From contig JARLGS010000638.1 in assembly GCA_031292695.1 (NCBI GenBank), forward strand, positions 1 through 40,334: 40,334 nucleotides of DNA, in the 5' to 3' direction. Under the pieces are notes generated by a model. It saw only the letters and a program-made list of their open reading frames with translations. It was not told where the DNA came from and made no database searches. Origin of the DNA: Mycobacterium sp. GTDB lineage: Bacteria > Actinomycetota > Actinomycetes > Mycobacteriales > Mycobacteriaceae. This document shows, in pieces, positions 25,887 to 34,527 of the stretch; the stretch's first letter is position 1; each line of letters opens with the position of its first letter. The position numbers were made by a program, and so were the translations under genes.

Positions 25887-26915
25887 GTGAAATGGGTTGT
25901 CCGGCTGTTGATCTGGTTGACCGTGCTGGCGGTCGCGTCGTGTAGCTCTGGGACGCCGCCGGCGTGGACCGACGAGGAGGTCACCTTCGTCGCGGACGGC
26001 CTGACCATCCATGGCAGCTACCGGCACCAGCCCGGGGCGAACCCGGCGCCCGCGGTGCTGCTGATCTCCGAGAGCGGCGGCACCGATCGAAATGGCGACA
26101 ACACGGTGGCCGGCAAGGTCGGCAACATGCGTCAGCTCGCGGAGTACCTGTCCGGCAAGAACGTCGACAGCCTGCGCTACGACAAGGTCGGCACCGGAAA
26201 AACCAAACTGGGGCCGTACGCCGAGCATCCGCGCGATGTGGGCAGCGCGGTCTACACCGCGGGCGCCAAGGCGGCGGTGCAGTTCCTGGCCGGGCGAAGC
26301 GGCACCGACGCCTCACGAATCTCGGTGTACGGCGTGGGTGAAGGCGCTGTACACGCGCTGAACCTGGCCGTCGATACCAGCGCGGGTGCCCCGAAGATCC
26401 ACTCGCTGGCGCTGCTGCAGCCGTTGTCCGGCCGGTATCTGGACATCATCACCGGGCGGGTGCGGGCGTCGACCGACGCCGACGTGAAGGCCGGGGCCAA
26501 GACCCGACAGCAGGCCGATCAGGTGGTGGCGGAGTGGACCGCCGCGGTCGCGTCGACGCGGGCCACCGGCACGGCGCCGGCCAAGCTGCCCGAAGGGCTC
26601 AGCGCGATCCTGAACTCCAGCAACGTCAAGGCGGTGCTGGAGACCGACGCCATCGATCCGCTGGCGCTGGCCGCCAAGGTCCCCAACGGCACCCCGGTGC
26701 TGCTGACGTGCTCGGACTCTGACGTCCAGGCGCCGTGTGATGCGGAGAAGCCGCTGATCGCGGCGCTGGCCCACACCGCGCTGACTGTCGTGCAACTGAA
26801 GGGCGTCAGTCACGTGCTACGCGATGACCCCTCCGACAACGTGGCCAATTACGCCAAGCCGGGACCGCTGGCACCGCAGCTGGTGAGTGCGCTCGACGGA
26901 TTTGTCGGACGCTAG
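25887..26915 (+). CDS. Lipoprotein with alpha/beta-hydrolase fold, nucleophile apparently lost
   Basis: A 342-residue protein with a lipoprotein signal ending in the lipobox VASC (Cys about residue 19). It follows the alpha/beta-hydrolase pattern: LLISESGGTDRNGDN near the oxyanion strand, SLRYDKVGTG, then a nucleophile-elbow position ISVYGVGEGAVHAL. The expected G-x-S-x-G reads G149-V-G151-E-G153, so the serine is replaced by glycine. Later Asp (TCSDSDVQAPCD) and His (KGVSHVL) positions are kept. It may be a binding protein or use other chemistry. The GTG at 25887 has GGAG 7 bases upstream. It follows the lipase by 13 bases and is probably co-transcribed. Confidence 0.8.
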   Translation: MKWVVRLLIWLTVLAVASCSSGTPPAWTDEEVTFVADGLTIHGSYRHQPGANPAPAVLLISESGGTDRNGDNTVAGKVGNMRQLAEYLSGKNVDSLRYDKVGTGKTKLGPYAEHPRDVGSAVYTAGAKAAVQFLAGRSGTDASRISVYGVGEGAVHALNLAVDTSAGAPKIHSLALLQPLSGRYLDIITGRVRASTDADVKAGAKTRQQADQVVAEWTAAVASTRATGTAPAKLPEGLSAILNSSNVKAVLETDAIDPLALAAKVPNGTPVLLTCSDSDVQAPCDAEKPLIAALAHTALTVVQLKGVSHVLRDDPSDNVANYAKPGPLAPQLVSALDGFVGR

Positions 26916-26991
26916 TCGTACGATGCCGGCATGGGGGATGCAACCAACGCGATGAATGTGAAAGTTCTTGTCAGGCAAGGTGGTTCGTGCC

Positions 26992-27741
26992 GTGAGTGAT
27001 GACAGGATGTTAGCCCGGATCGCGGCGCTGCTGCGGCAGGCCGAGAACACCGACAACCCGCACGAAGCCGAGGCGTTCATGGCGGCCGCACAGCGGCTGG
27101 CCACCACCACCGCGATCGATCTGGCTGTGGCGCGGGCACATTCGGCGACCCGAACGGCGGCGGAGGCGCCGGTGCAGCGCACCGTCACCATCGGCGAGCC
27201 CGGCACCCGGGGCCTGCGGACCTTCGTGCAGTTGTTCGTACTGATCGCCCGGGCCAACGACGTGAAATGCGACATCGCGTCGAACTCGACGTTCGTCTAT
27301 GCCTACGGATTCGGTGAGGACATCGACGCCACCCACGCGTTGTACGTGAGCCTGGTGGTGCAGATGGTCAAGGCATCCGACGGCTACATCGCCACCGGTG
27401 CACATCGGCCGACGCCGACCATCACCGCTCGGCTGAACTTCCAGCTGGCCTTCGGTGCCAGGGTAGGGCAGCGGCTCATCGACGCGCAAGAGGAGGTCAA
27501 GGCCGCGGCCACCACCGAACGCGCCGATCAGCCGGGTACCGCGATCGCGTTGCGCAACAAGGATCTTGAGCTGGTTTCCTTCTACCGATCGACGTCCAAG
27601 GCCCGGGGCAGCTGGCGGGCGACCAGTGCCACGGCCGGCTATTCATCGGCGGCGCGGCAGGCCGGGGACCGGGCCGGTCGCCGGGCCCGGCTGGGGCCGA
27701 GTACCGAACTATCCGGTGCGCGTACGGCTTTGGAGCGATGA
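26992..27741 (+). CDS. DUF2786 protein, Rv0184-like
   Basis: A 249-residue cytoplasmic protein. The N-terminal domain, about residues 1-45, is DUF2786 (MLARIAALLRQAENTDNPHEAEAFMAAAQRLA). A middle part may be nuclease-like, but I cannot assign it, and a basic Ser/Arg-rich tail follows. It equals Mtb Rv0184 in length and neighbourhood. The function is unknown. The GTG at 26992 was chosen for family length; GTG at 26980 is possible. Its stop overlaps the start of the next gene (ATGA), so the two are translationally coupled and likely work together. Confidence 0.82.
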   Translation: MSDDRMLARIAALLRQAENTDNPHEAEAFMAAAQRLATTTAIDLAVARAHSATRTAAEAPVQRTVTIGEPGTRGLRTFVQLFVLIARANDVKCDIASNSTFVYAYGFGEDIDATHALYVSLVVQMVKASDGYIATGAHRPTPTITARLNFQLAFGARVGQRLIDAQEEVKAAATTERADQPGTAIALRNKDLELVSFYRSTSKARGSWRATSATAGYSSAARQAGDRAGRRARLGPSTELSGARTALER

Positions 27742-28229
27742 GCCGGGACTCTCAACGGTCTGCGGTGTATGCCGCTGAGCGGTTCGTCCACACCTTGTTC
27801 GACCGCGCGGGGGAGCGCGGCAAGCGGGCGGTCGAGTTCTTCGGGACGCAACTGACGTTGCCGCCCGAGGCGCGGTTCGGGTCGGTGGACGCGGTGCGCC
27901 GCTACGTCGACGACGTACTGGCCCTGCCCGCGGTGGTGGCGCGCTGGCCGGCGGCGGGCGTGGTGGCGGTGCGGGTGCGGCGTGGAGTGACGGCCGCGCA
28001 CTACGAGGTTGGTGACGGCGGTGCCGTCATCGCGGTGCCGGAACGCCAATCCACCTGGGCATTACGGGAATTGGTGGTGCTGCACGAGATAGCCCACCAT
28101 CTGGCGCAGGCCGTGCCGCCGCACGGCCCGGAGTTCACCGCGACGTTCGCTGAGCTGTGCGAGGTGGTGATGGGCCCGGAGGTGGGCCACGTCCTGCGGG
28201 TCGTGTACGCCAAAGAGGGCGTCCGCTAA
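27738..28229 (+). CDS. Putative zinc metallohydrolase (TIGR04338-type), Rv0185-like
   Basis: A 163-residue protein with a clear zincin motif HEIAHH in VVLHEIAHHLAQAV, followed by a third ligand candidate in PPHGPEFTATFAELC. This fits small metallohydrolases linked to DUF2786 proteins in actinobacteria (TIGR04338 by memory), as in Mtb Rv0185. It has no signal peptide, so it should act in the cytoplasm. The start overlaps the DUF2786 gene by 4 bases. Its substrate is unknown; the partner protein is a candidate substrate, inhibitor or specificity factor. Confidence 0.82.
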   Translation: MSRDSQRSAVYAAERFVHTLFDRAGERGKRAVEFFGTQLTLPPEARFGSVDAVRRYVDDVLALPAVVARWPAAGVVAVRVRRGVTAAHYEVGDGGAVIAVPERQSTWALRELVVLHEIAHHLAQAVPPHGPEFTATFAELCEVVMGPEVGHVLRVVYAKEGVR

Positions 28230-28243
28230 CTGCTTCCCGCGAA

Positions 28244-28267
28244 CCGCCGCACAAGTCAGTGCGGCGG
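28244..28267. terminator. Hairpin between metallohydrolase and DUF4331 genes
   Basis: CCGCCGCAC (28244-28252) and GTGCGGCGG (28259-28267) form a perfect 9-bp stem with a 6-base loop. The loop holds the stop codon of the DUF4331 gene (28256-28258), and the metallohydrolase stop lies just upstream. It can act on both converging transcripts. Confidence 0.65.
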
Positions 28268-29257
28268 GCCCAGATACGGAAAGACGTCCAGGGTGTCGGC
28301 GTGCGGGCTCAGGCCCGACGGCGGGCACTCACCCTTGGTGAGCGACGCCAGTCGGTAGTCGATCACGTCGTCGGTGAACACCCGCCCGTTCGGGTACCTG
28401 GCGGGCTCGGCCGGGTTGAACGTCAACATGTCGGGCAGGATGCCCTCGGCGTCGACGGCCGCGACGGCCTCTTCATCCGTGTAACCGCCGGTGTGGCCCA
28501 GCAAGTGGACAAACATTCCCAGCCACCGCTGCCGATCGTGGATCGGTTCGCTGGCGTTGTACTCCTCCTTGGTGTCGTCGGTGTTGAAGAAGCTGCTGAC
28601 CGACGGGTGCCCGGCCCGGTCCACGTGCAGCAATTGACCGTCACGGCGCAGGCTGCAGCGGCCCCAGATCCGGATGTCGGGGTCGGCGCCCAATTGCGCC
28701 GTCGGCAGTTCCAGGACCATCGAGCAAACGTTGGCTTGGGTGTTGGAATCCACACCGGTCCAGGGGAATTCGCCGCTGAGGTGCAGTGCGGTGAAGTTGC
28801 GTCCGCCGGAGGTGTCGAACAAGTTCTTGATGCCGTCGAAGTCGAAGAAGAAGGCGTCACTGCGCGCACCGGCGAAGAACCGGTAGCCGTCCGCCTCGGC
28901 AATCACCGGATCTTTGCCGAACGATACCTCTACGTCCGCAAAGATCCTGTTGCCCAACGGTTCCGGTGATTGCGCGGCCTGGCCGGTAGCGAGATAGACG
29001 TCGACAGTCTGGCGCCCGTCGACCGGTTCGGAGAATACGTAGCTGAAGGCCATGTCGTTGAGCAGGTCGCCGTCGTTGTCGATGGCCAGTCGGTAGATGG
29101 CGTCTGGGTGCAGCGCGTCGGCATTCGGGTTGGCGTTGAGAATCAGCACCGTGCGGGCTGGATCGGTCGGCGACTGGAAGGCGTACAGATCGCAGAGGTC
29201 CAGGCGCTGGTCGCCCAGCGGCGGGCCGAGGCTGAGCCCCGTGAAGTGGTTCGACAT
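28256..29257 (-). CDS. DUF4331-family protein
   Basis: A 333-residue protein of the DUF4331 type. Recognisable parts are DQRLDLCDLYAFQSP near the N-terminus, VLILNANPNAD, YRFFAGARSDAFFFDFDGI in the middle, and NGRVFTDDVIDYRLASL at the end. The family is widespread in soil bacteria and its function is unknown. Many members are exported, but this one has no signal peptide, so it is probably cytoplasmic. The ATG at 29257 gives MSNHF; another in-frame ATG at 29266 adds three residues, and neither has a good ribosome site. It converges with the metallohydrolase gene and diverges from the O-methyltransferase. Confidence 0.82.
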   Translation of the reverse strand: MSNHFTGLSLGPPLGDQRLDLCDLYAFQSPTDPARTVLILNANPNADALHPDAIYRLAIDNDGDLLNDMAFSYVFSEPVDGRQTVDVYLATGQAAQSPEPLGNRIFADVEVSFGKDPVIAEADGYRFFAGARSDAFFFDFDGIKNLFDTSGGRNFTALHLSGEFPWTGVDSNTQANVCSMVLELPTAQLGADPDIRIWGRCSLRRDGQLLHVDRAGHPSVSSFFNTDDTKEEYNASEPIHDRQRWLGMFVHLLGHTGGYTDEEAVAAVDAEGILPDMLTFNPAEPARYPNGRVFTDDVIDYRLASLTKGECPPSGLSPHADTLDVFPYLGPPH

Positions 29258-29341
29258 AGATGTCATCTAAGTCGGCGGCGGGCCGGCGCGAACCGGATTC
29301 GGTCAATCGCCGATGCGTGTCGTCCGCGCTAGCCTGAGGTC

Positions 29342-30007
29342 GTGACGCAACCAGATCCGAAGACTGTCGATGAGATGTTCAACCGGGTGTTGCACACCGA
29401 GGACGACGCGCTGGCCGCAACCCGCCAGTCCGCGGTGACGGCGGGTATGCCCGCGATCGAAGTGTCCGCGCAGCACGGAAAGTTGTTGTCGCTGTTGGCC
29501 ACGGTCAGTGGAGCGGCCCGGGTGCTGGAGATCGGCACACTGGCCGGGTACAGCACCATCAACCTGGCGCGCGGCGTCGGCCCGGCGGGCCGGGTCACGA
29601 CGTTGGAGTTCGACCCGCAGCATGCCGAGGTCGCCCGCGCCAACTTCCAGGCGGCCGGTGTCGCTGACCGGGTCGAGGTGTTGGTCGGCGCCGCGCTGGA
29701 CACCCTGCCGCGACTGGCGGAGCGCAGCGAGAAGTTCGACTTTTTCTTCATCGACGCCGACAAGGAGAACAACAGCGCCTACGTCGAATGGGCCGTGCGG
29801 CTGGCGGTTCCGGGCGCGCTGATCGTGGTCGACAACGTCACCAGGATGGGCCGGGTGCTGGAGCCCGCCGCTGACGATCTGCAGGCCCGCGGGGTGCGGG
29901 ACATGCTCGAGCTGATGGGCAACCACCCGCGGCTGCAGACCGCGGCCATTCAGACGGTCGGCGCCAAGGGCTGGGACGGTTTCGCGGTGGCCCGGGTGGG
30001 GGAGTAG
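29342..30007 (+). CDS. SAM-dependent O-methyltransferase, Rv0187-like
   Basis: A 221-residue class I methyltransferase of the catechol/caffeoyl-CoA type (Methyltransf_3). The SAM site is VLEIGTLAGYSTINLA near residues 59-74, and metal/catechol-binding acids lie in FFFIDADKENN and VVDNVTRMG. It resembles Mtb Rv0187 in length and neighbourhood; that protein is annotated as an O-methyltransferase with unproven substrate. The GTG at 29342 fits family length. The next gene starts within the stop codon, so the two are co-translated. Confidence 0.9.
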   Translation: MTQPDPKTVDEMFNRVLHTEDDALAATRQSAVTAGMPAIEVSAQHGKLLSLLATVSGAARVLEIGTLAGYSTINLARGVGPAGRVTTLEFDPQHAEVARANFQAAGVADRVEVLVGAALDTLPRLAERSEKFDFFFIDADKENNSAYVEWAVRLAVPGALIVVDNVTRMGRVLEPAADDLQARGVRDMLELMGNHPRLQTAAIQTVGAKGWDGFAVARVGE

Positions 30008-30414
30008 TGCTCCGGGCCGGGTTGAGAGCGTCAGCGGCGGGATTGTTGCTGGCCGTCGGCGTCGCGCCGGCGGCATCCGCAGATCCCACCGCCCTACCCG
30101 AAGTGCCGGTGGTGCCGGGCATGACGTTCGTCGACGACCCGGCGATCGTCGACGCGCACCCGTTGACAGCGCAGTCCTGGAGCCGGCTGGACCCGGAGCC
30201 GCAACTGGAGTTGAACTTCGAGATCGGGTCACCGGAGTGCTACGGCGTGCACGCCACGGTGCAGGAAACCGATCAGACGGTGGTGGTCACGCTGACCACC
30301 GGCCGTCGGTACCTGCGGACGCACATGGTGTGCACCATGATCATGGTGCAGGGAAAAATAGTTGTGCCGCTTGGCAATCCGGTCGGTGACCGGATGGTGC
30401 TGGCGGTGAGTTGA
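30007..30414 (+). CDS. Small secreted protein of unknown function
   Basis: A 135-residue protein with a signal peptide (SAAGLLLAVGVAPAASA, cut probably near residue 26). The mature protein has two cysteines (SPECYGV and HMVCTM) that could pair. It ends in a beta-rich segment (GKIVVPLGNPVGDRMVLAV). The GTG at 30007 overlaps the methyltransferase stop by one base. Mtb has a small membrane protein (Rv0188) in the corresponding place, but I cannot claim they are homologous. I do not recognise the family. Confidence 0.7.
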   Translation: MLRAGLRASAAGLLLAVGVAPAASADPTALPEVPVVPGMTFVDDPAIVDAHPLTAQSWSRLDPEPQLELNFEIGSPECYGVHATVQETDQTVVVTLTTGRRYLRTHMVCTMIMVQGKIVVPLGNPVGDRMVLAVS

Positions 30415-30611
30415 GGCCCGGGTATTCAGCTCATCGGTCGATGACCTGGCCACCGGCCTGCCGGAAGCCCGCCCACATTGCAAAATTGACGCATGAGGCA
30501 ATTCTGAATGCTACGTTTTGGCGAGAGTCGGCATCGATGGGCGGCGAGCTGATCTGCCGCCGCCGCGCGGTGGTCGACGCACAGTTCACGAGGTGAACCT
30601 GGGAGGTCGCC

Positions 30612-31952
30612 GTGACAGCTCTGGCCGGGGTCCGGCATTTCCTCCGCGGTGCTGCCGGCTACGAAGAGGCGCGCTGTGCCACGGTATGGAACGCGCTTGT
30701 GCCGCAACGCTATCCAGATGTCATTGTGCAGGCGTCCAACAGCGCCGACGTGGTGGCAGCGGTGCGGTACGCGAAGGCGCACAACCTGACGGTCGGTATT
30801 CGTTCCGGCGGGCACAACTGGGCGGCCAGCCATTTGCGCGACGGGGGTCTGCTCCTCGATGTGAGTCGACTCAAAGACTGCCGGGTGGACCGCGACGCGA
30901 TGACCGCGGTCGTGGGGCCGGGCAAGGGCGGCAGCGTGCTCGCGGTCGAGCTCGAGCAGCAAGGCCTGTTCTTTCCGGCCGGACACTGCCGGGGCGTCGC
31001 CCTCGGTGGCTACCTGTTGCAGGGTGGTTACGGGTGGAACAGCCGCGTGCTCGGGCCCGCCTGTGAAAGCGTGCTGGCGCTGGACGTGGTGACCGCCGAC
31101 GGCGAACAGATCCGCTGTGACGCCGGGCAGCACCCCGAACTCTATTGGGCAGCAAGGGGATCGGGCCCGGGATTCTTCGGCGTGGTGACGGCGTTCCACT
31201 TGCGCCTCTACCCGAAGCCGCCGGTGTGCGGCAGCAGTCTCTACGTCTATCCCCTGGACGCGGCCGACGAGATCTACCCGTGGGCCCGCGCGATCAGTGC
31301 CGACGTGGACCGCCGCGTGGAGCTGCAGATCGTCGCCTCGCGCGCCATGCCCAGTTCGGGTGTGGACACGCCGGGCATCGTGTTGGCCTCGCCGGTGTTC
31401 GCCGATACCGACGAAGAGGCGAAAGATGCGGTGGCACTGCTCGATACCTGCCCGGCGCGCACTGATGCCGTGATCGCCGTCCCGTTCGCGCCGACAAACT
31501 TGCCCAACTGGTACGAGGCGGTGATGAGCAACTATCTGAGCAGCCACCGCTACGCCGCCGACAACATGTGGACCTCGGCGTCTGCGGACGACCTGATGCC
31601 GGGGGTGCGCCGCATCATCGAGACCATGCCGCCGCACCCGTCACATTTCCTCTGGCTGAACTGGGGGCCGTCGCCCGCCCGCCAGGACATGGCCTACAGC
31701 CTGGAGGACGAGGTCTATCTGGCGCTCTACTCCGGCTGGGCCGATGCTGCCGATGACGAAGAGTACGGCGATTGGTCCCGGTCGAATATGGCGGCGATGG
31801 CGCACCTGGCCACCGGCGTGCAGCTGGCCGATGAGAATCTGGGTGCCCGCCCGGCGCGCTTCGCCACCGATTCCGCCATGACTCGACTGGATGCGGTTCG
31901 CGCGCAGTATGATCCCGATGGTCGGTTTCACAGCTGGATGGGGCGGCTATGA
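30612..31952 (+). CDS. BBE-type FAD-linked oxidoreductase with predicted bicovalent flavin
   Basis: A 446-residue FAD-binding (PCMH) oxidase of the berberine-bridge-enzyme type. His68 in RSGGHNW and Cys126 in AGHCRGVALGG are placed to attach FAD covalently at two sites, as in BBE and glucooligosaccharide oxidase. The C-terminus ends in AQYDPDGRFHSWMG, where the family usually has its BBE motif. Such enzymes oxidise phenols, sugars or alkaloids using oxygen; the substrate is unknown. GGGAGG at 30600-30605 precedes the GTG at 30612. Its stop overlaps the start of a PhlG-like hydrolase, so the enzymes probably act in one pathway. Confidence 0.87.
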   Translation: MTALAGVRHFLRGAAGYEEARCATVWNALVPQRYPDVIVQASNSADVVAAVRYAKAHNLTVGIRSGGHNWAASHLRDGGLLLDVSRLKDCRVDRDAMTAVVGPGKGGSVLAVELEQQGLFFPAGHCRGVALGGYLLQGGYGWNSRVLGPACESVLALDVVTADGEQIRCDAGQHPELYWAARGSGPGFFGVVTAFHLRLYPKPPVCGSSLYVYPLDAADEIYPWARAISADVDRRVELQIVASRAMPSSGVDTPGIVLASPVFADTDEEAKDAVALLDTCPARTDAVIAVPFAPTNLPNWYEAVMSNYLSSHRYAADNMWTSASADDLMPGVRRIIETMPPHPSHFLWLNWGPSPARQDMAYSLEDEVYLALYSGWADAADDEEYGDWSRSNMAAMAHLATGVQLADENLGARPARFATDSAMTRLDAVRAQYDPDGRFHSWMGRL

Positions 31953-32701
31953 GCTATCTGGGCTATCGCGGCACTGACGCCGAGACTGCGTTCGGCCGGT
32001 TCTTCAATCCCGAAATGGCAGCGCTGCCAACGCATGTGGTGCGGGCACTCGAATACGGACCGCAGGCCGAGCCGGTACTGCCGGACTTCGAAGAACCGTT
32101 GGCCGGCGACGGTTACCAGCAGACCGAAAACGGATACGGCAGCGTGGCGAACGGCGGCTACACCGTGGCCGTGCGCACCGATATGCCGGGCGTGACGCCG
32201 CCCATGTGGGACTGGTGGTTCGGCTGGCACGGCTGCGATTCGCGTCGCTACAAGCTGTGGCATCCCCGGGCGCACGTGTCTGCGGTGTGGCGCGACGGCC
32301 GCGATGACCTTGCCTACGTGGGCCGGACTTCCTTGGTTCAGGAGTACCTCGGGTCGGCATTCACTTCCGTGGCAATCCAATTCGTTGACTCGGAGCCCCA
32401 GGGGCACGCCGGGTTGGCCATCACCGCACGCCTCGGGTCACCCGACATCCCCGTCGATATCGGCTGGTTGGTCCATCAGGTGCGGCCGACCTCGGATGGG
32501 GCCGAGATGCGCTCCCGGTTCTGGATGGGCGGACAGCACGTCAGCCTGCGCTCGGGTAAGTCCCTGGCGGACCGGGCATTGAAGATGGTCGCCGAGCGTC
32601 AGTTGCCCGAACCGCGGGACCTGCTGGTGCATTGCGCGCAGGAGATGAACCACCTGGCCGGGTTCCTGCCCGAGCTGTACGTGCAGTGCGGTCCAACGTG
32701 A
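31949..32701 (+). CDS. DAPG/phloretin hydrolase-like C-C bond hydrolase
   Basis: A 250-residue protein resembling the zinc-dependent PhlG family, which cleaves a C-C bond in 2,4-diacetylphloroglucinol or phloretin. Key segments are MWDWWFGWHGCDSRRYKLW, HPRAH with a candidate ligand His109, VQEYLG with a candidate Glu, and HCAQE near the C-terminus (the family His-x-x-x-Glu zinc pair). It is coupled by ATGA to the oxidase gene. I infer oxidation of a phenolic ring or side chain followed by C-C hydrolysis. No regulator lies beside it. It converges with ilvD. Confidence 0.8.
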   Translation: MSYLGYRGTDAETAFGRFFNPEMAALPTHVVRALEYGPQAEPVLPDFEEPLAGDGYQQTENGYGSVANGGYTVAVRTDMPGVTPPMWDWWFGWHGCDSRRYKLWHPRAHVSAVWRDGRDDLAYVGRTSLVQEYLGSAFTSVAIQFVDSEPQGHAGLAITARLGSPDIPVDIGWLVHQVRPTSDGAEMRSRFWMGGQHVSLRSGKSLADRALKMVAERQLPEPRDLLVHCAQEMNHLAGFLPELYVQCGPT

Positions 32702-32704
32702 GCT

Positions 32705-32737
32705 TGTGGTCGGAAATCGATGGGTGTTTCGACCACA
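32705..32737. terminator. Hairpin between PhlG-like gene and ilvD
   Basis: TGTGGTCG (32705-32712) pairs with CGACCACA (32730-32737), and the stem extends inward with GAA/TTT pairs including a G-U. It fills most of the gap between these convergent genes and probably ends both transcripts. Confidence 0.6.
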
Positions 32738-32752
32738 CGCTCACACTCGGCG

Positions 32753-34450
32753 TTAGTTACACACCGCGCCGACGGCCGCCGACTGGACCAGCTTGACGTA
32801 CTTGGCCAATACGCCGGTCTTGTAGCGCGGCGGCAGCGGCTCGAAGCCTTCCTTGCGCGCGGCGAATTCGGCCTCGTCAACGAGGAGGTCCAGCGTTCCA
32901 TTCGCCACGTCGAGCCGGATCCGGTCCCCGTCCCGCACGAACGCGATGGGCCCACCGTCGACGGCCTCCGGGGCGATGTGCCCGACGCACAGACCCGTCG
33001 TTCCGCCCGAGAACCGGCCGTCGGTCATCAGCAGCACGTCCTTGCCCAGCCCGGCACCCTTGATCGCACCGGTGATGGCCAGCATCTCGCGCATACCCGG
33101 GCCACCCTTGGGGCCCTCGTATCGGATGACGACGACATCACCGTGGGTGATCGTGCCATCCTCCAATGCATCCAGGGCGGCGCGCTCGCGCTCGAAAACC
33201 CTTGCGGTGCCCTCGAACACGTCGGAGTCGAAGCCCGCGGACTTCACCACGGCGCCCTCGGGTGCCAGCGAGCCGTGCAGGATGGTGATGCCGCCGGTCG
33301 GGTGGATCGGGTTGTCCATCGCGCGCAACACCTTGCCGTCCGGGTCGGGCGGCGCGATGTGCGCGAGGTTCTCGGCCATGGTCTCGCCCGTGACGGTCAG
33401 GCAATCGCCGTGCAGCAGACCGGCATCCAGCAGTGCGCGCATCACCACGGGGACGCCGCCGATCTCGTCGACGTCCTTCATCACGTGCCGGCCAAAGGGT
33501 TTCACGTCGGCCAGGTGCGGCACCTTGTTGCCGATGCGGGTGAAGTCGGCCAGGGTCAGGTCGACCTCCGCCTCGCGGGCGATGGCCAGCAGGTGTAGCA
33601 CCGCGTTGGTGGACCCGCCGAACGCCATCACCACGGCGATGGCGTTCTCGAAGGCCTCCTTGGTCAGGATGTCGCGGGCGGTGATGCCGCGGCGCAGCAG
33701 CTCGACCACCGCTTCACCGGACTTGCGGGCGAACACGTCGCGCCGCTTGTCGATCGCCACCGGAGATGCGCTGCCCGGCAAGGACATACCCAGTGCCTCA
33801 GCCGCCGACGCCATGGTGTTGGCGGTGTACATGCCGCCGCAGGCGCCCTCGCCCGGACAGATGGCGCGCTCGATGATGTCCACGTCCGCCCGCGACATCA
33901 GTCCACGGGCGCAGGCCCCGACCGCCTCGAAGGCGTCGATGATGGTGACTTCCTTCTCGGTGCCGTCGGTGAGCTTGGCGACGCCGGGCATGATCGAGCC
34001 GTTGTAGAAGAACACCGAGGCGAGATCGAGCCGGGCGGCCGCCATCAGCATGCCCGGGATCGACTTGTCGCAGCCGGCCAATAGCACGGTGCCGTCGAGG
34101 CGCTCGGCTTGCACGACGGTCTCGACGCTGTCGGCGATCACCTCGCGGGACACCAGCGAGAAGTGCATGCCCTCATGGCCCATCGAGATGCCGTCGGACA
34201 CCGAGATGGTGCCGAATTCCAGCGGGTAACCCCCGGCCTCGTGCACGCCGCCCTTGACGTCCTGGGCGAGCCGCTGCAGCGACATGTTGCAGGGGGTGAT
34301 CTCGTTCCACGACGACCCGACGCCGATCTGCGGCTTGACCCAGTCCTCGTCGCCCATGCCTACCGCGCGGAGCATGCCTCGGGCGGCGGTCTTCTCCAGG
34401 CCGTCGGTGACGTCGCGGCTGCGGGGCTTGATATCGGGCTGGTCAGGCAT
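32753..34450 (-). CDS. ilvD: Dihydroxyacid dehydratase
   Basis: A 565-residue IlvD/Edd-family enzyme. It converts 2,3-dihydroxy acids to 2-oxo acids in valine, isoleucine and leucine synthesis. Iron-sulphur cysteines are Cys54 (ITPCNMSL), Cys127 ([10 protein letters not shown]) and Cys204 ([12 protein letters not shown]). C-terminal signatures are [17 protein letters not shown] and [10 protein letters not shown]. The ATG at 34450 gives the [15 protein letters not shown] start and fits Mtb IlvD (Rv0189c); a start at 34468 adds six residues. It diverges from ricR with 77 bp between starts, so copper control by RicR is possible. Its iron-sulphur cluster is the kind of centre that copper damages. 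Confidence 0.95.
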   Translation of the reverse strand: MPDQPDIKPRSRDVTDGLEKTAARGMLRAVGMGDEDWVKPQIGVGSSWNEITPCNMSLQRLAQDVKGGVHEAGGYPLEFGTISVSDGISMGHEGMHFSLVSREVIADSVETVVQAERLDGTVLLAGCDKSIPGMLMAAARLDLASVFFYNGSIMPGVAKLTDGTEKEVTIIDAFEAVGACARGLMSRADVDIIERAICPGEGACGGMYTANTMASAAEALGMSLPGSASPVAIDKRRDVFARKSGEAVVELLRRGITARDILTKEAFENAIAVVMAFGGSTNAVLHLLAIAREAEVDLTLADFTRIGNKVPHLADVKPFGRHVMKDVDEIGGVPVVMRALLDAGLLHGDCLTVTGETMAENLAHIAPPDPDGKVLRAMDNPIHPTGGITILHGSLAPEGAVVKSAGFDSDVFEGTARVFERERAALDALEDGTITHGDVVVIRYEGPKGGPGMREMLAITGAIKGAGLGKDVLLMTDGRFSGGTTGLCVGHIAPEAVDGGPIAFVRDGDRIRLDVANGTLDLLVDEAEFAARKEGFEPLPPRYKTGVLAKYVKLVQSAAVGAVCN

Positions 34451-34494
34451 GGGGTAAGTATGCCCCACGTAATTCGCGGCCCAAATTCAATTAA

Positions 34495-34511
34495 ATACCC
34501 CTAAGGGGTAT
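34495..34511. promoter_or_regulatory. RicR/CsoR-type copper-responsive operator
   Basis: ATACCCCTAAGGGGTAT is a palindrome with perfect 7-bp arms, 17 bases before the ricR start. It fits the TACCC/GGGTA core of mycobacterial RicR sites, which apo-RicR binds and releases when Cu(I) binds. A second, weaker symmetric element (GGGGTA and TGCCCC, 34451-34466) abuts the ilvD start. Confidence 0.85.
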
Positions 34512-34527
34512 GCGGTAAGCTGGGGTG

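Noticed and set aside
28157..28969. A 270-codon plus-strand frame opposite the DUF4331 gene
   Set aside because: The minus-strand product matches a known family; this frame is its codon shadow.
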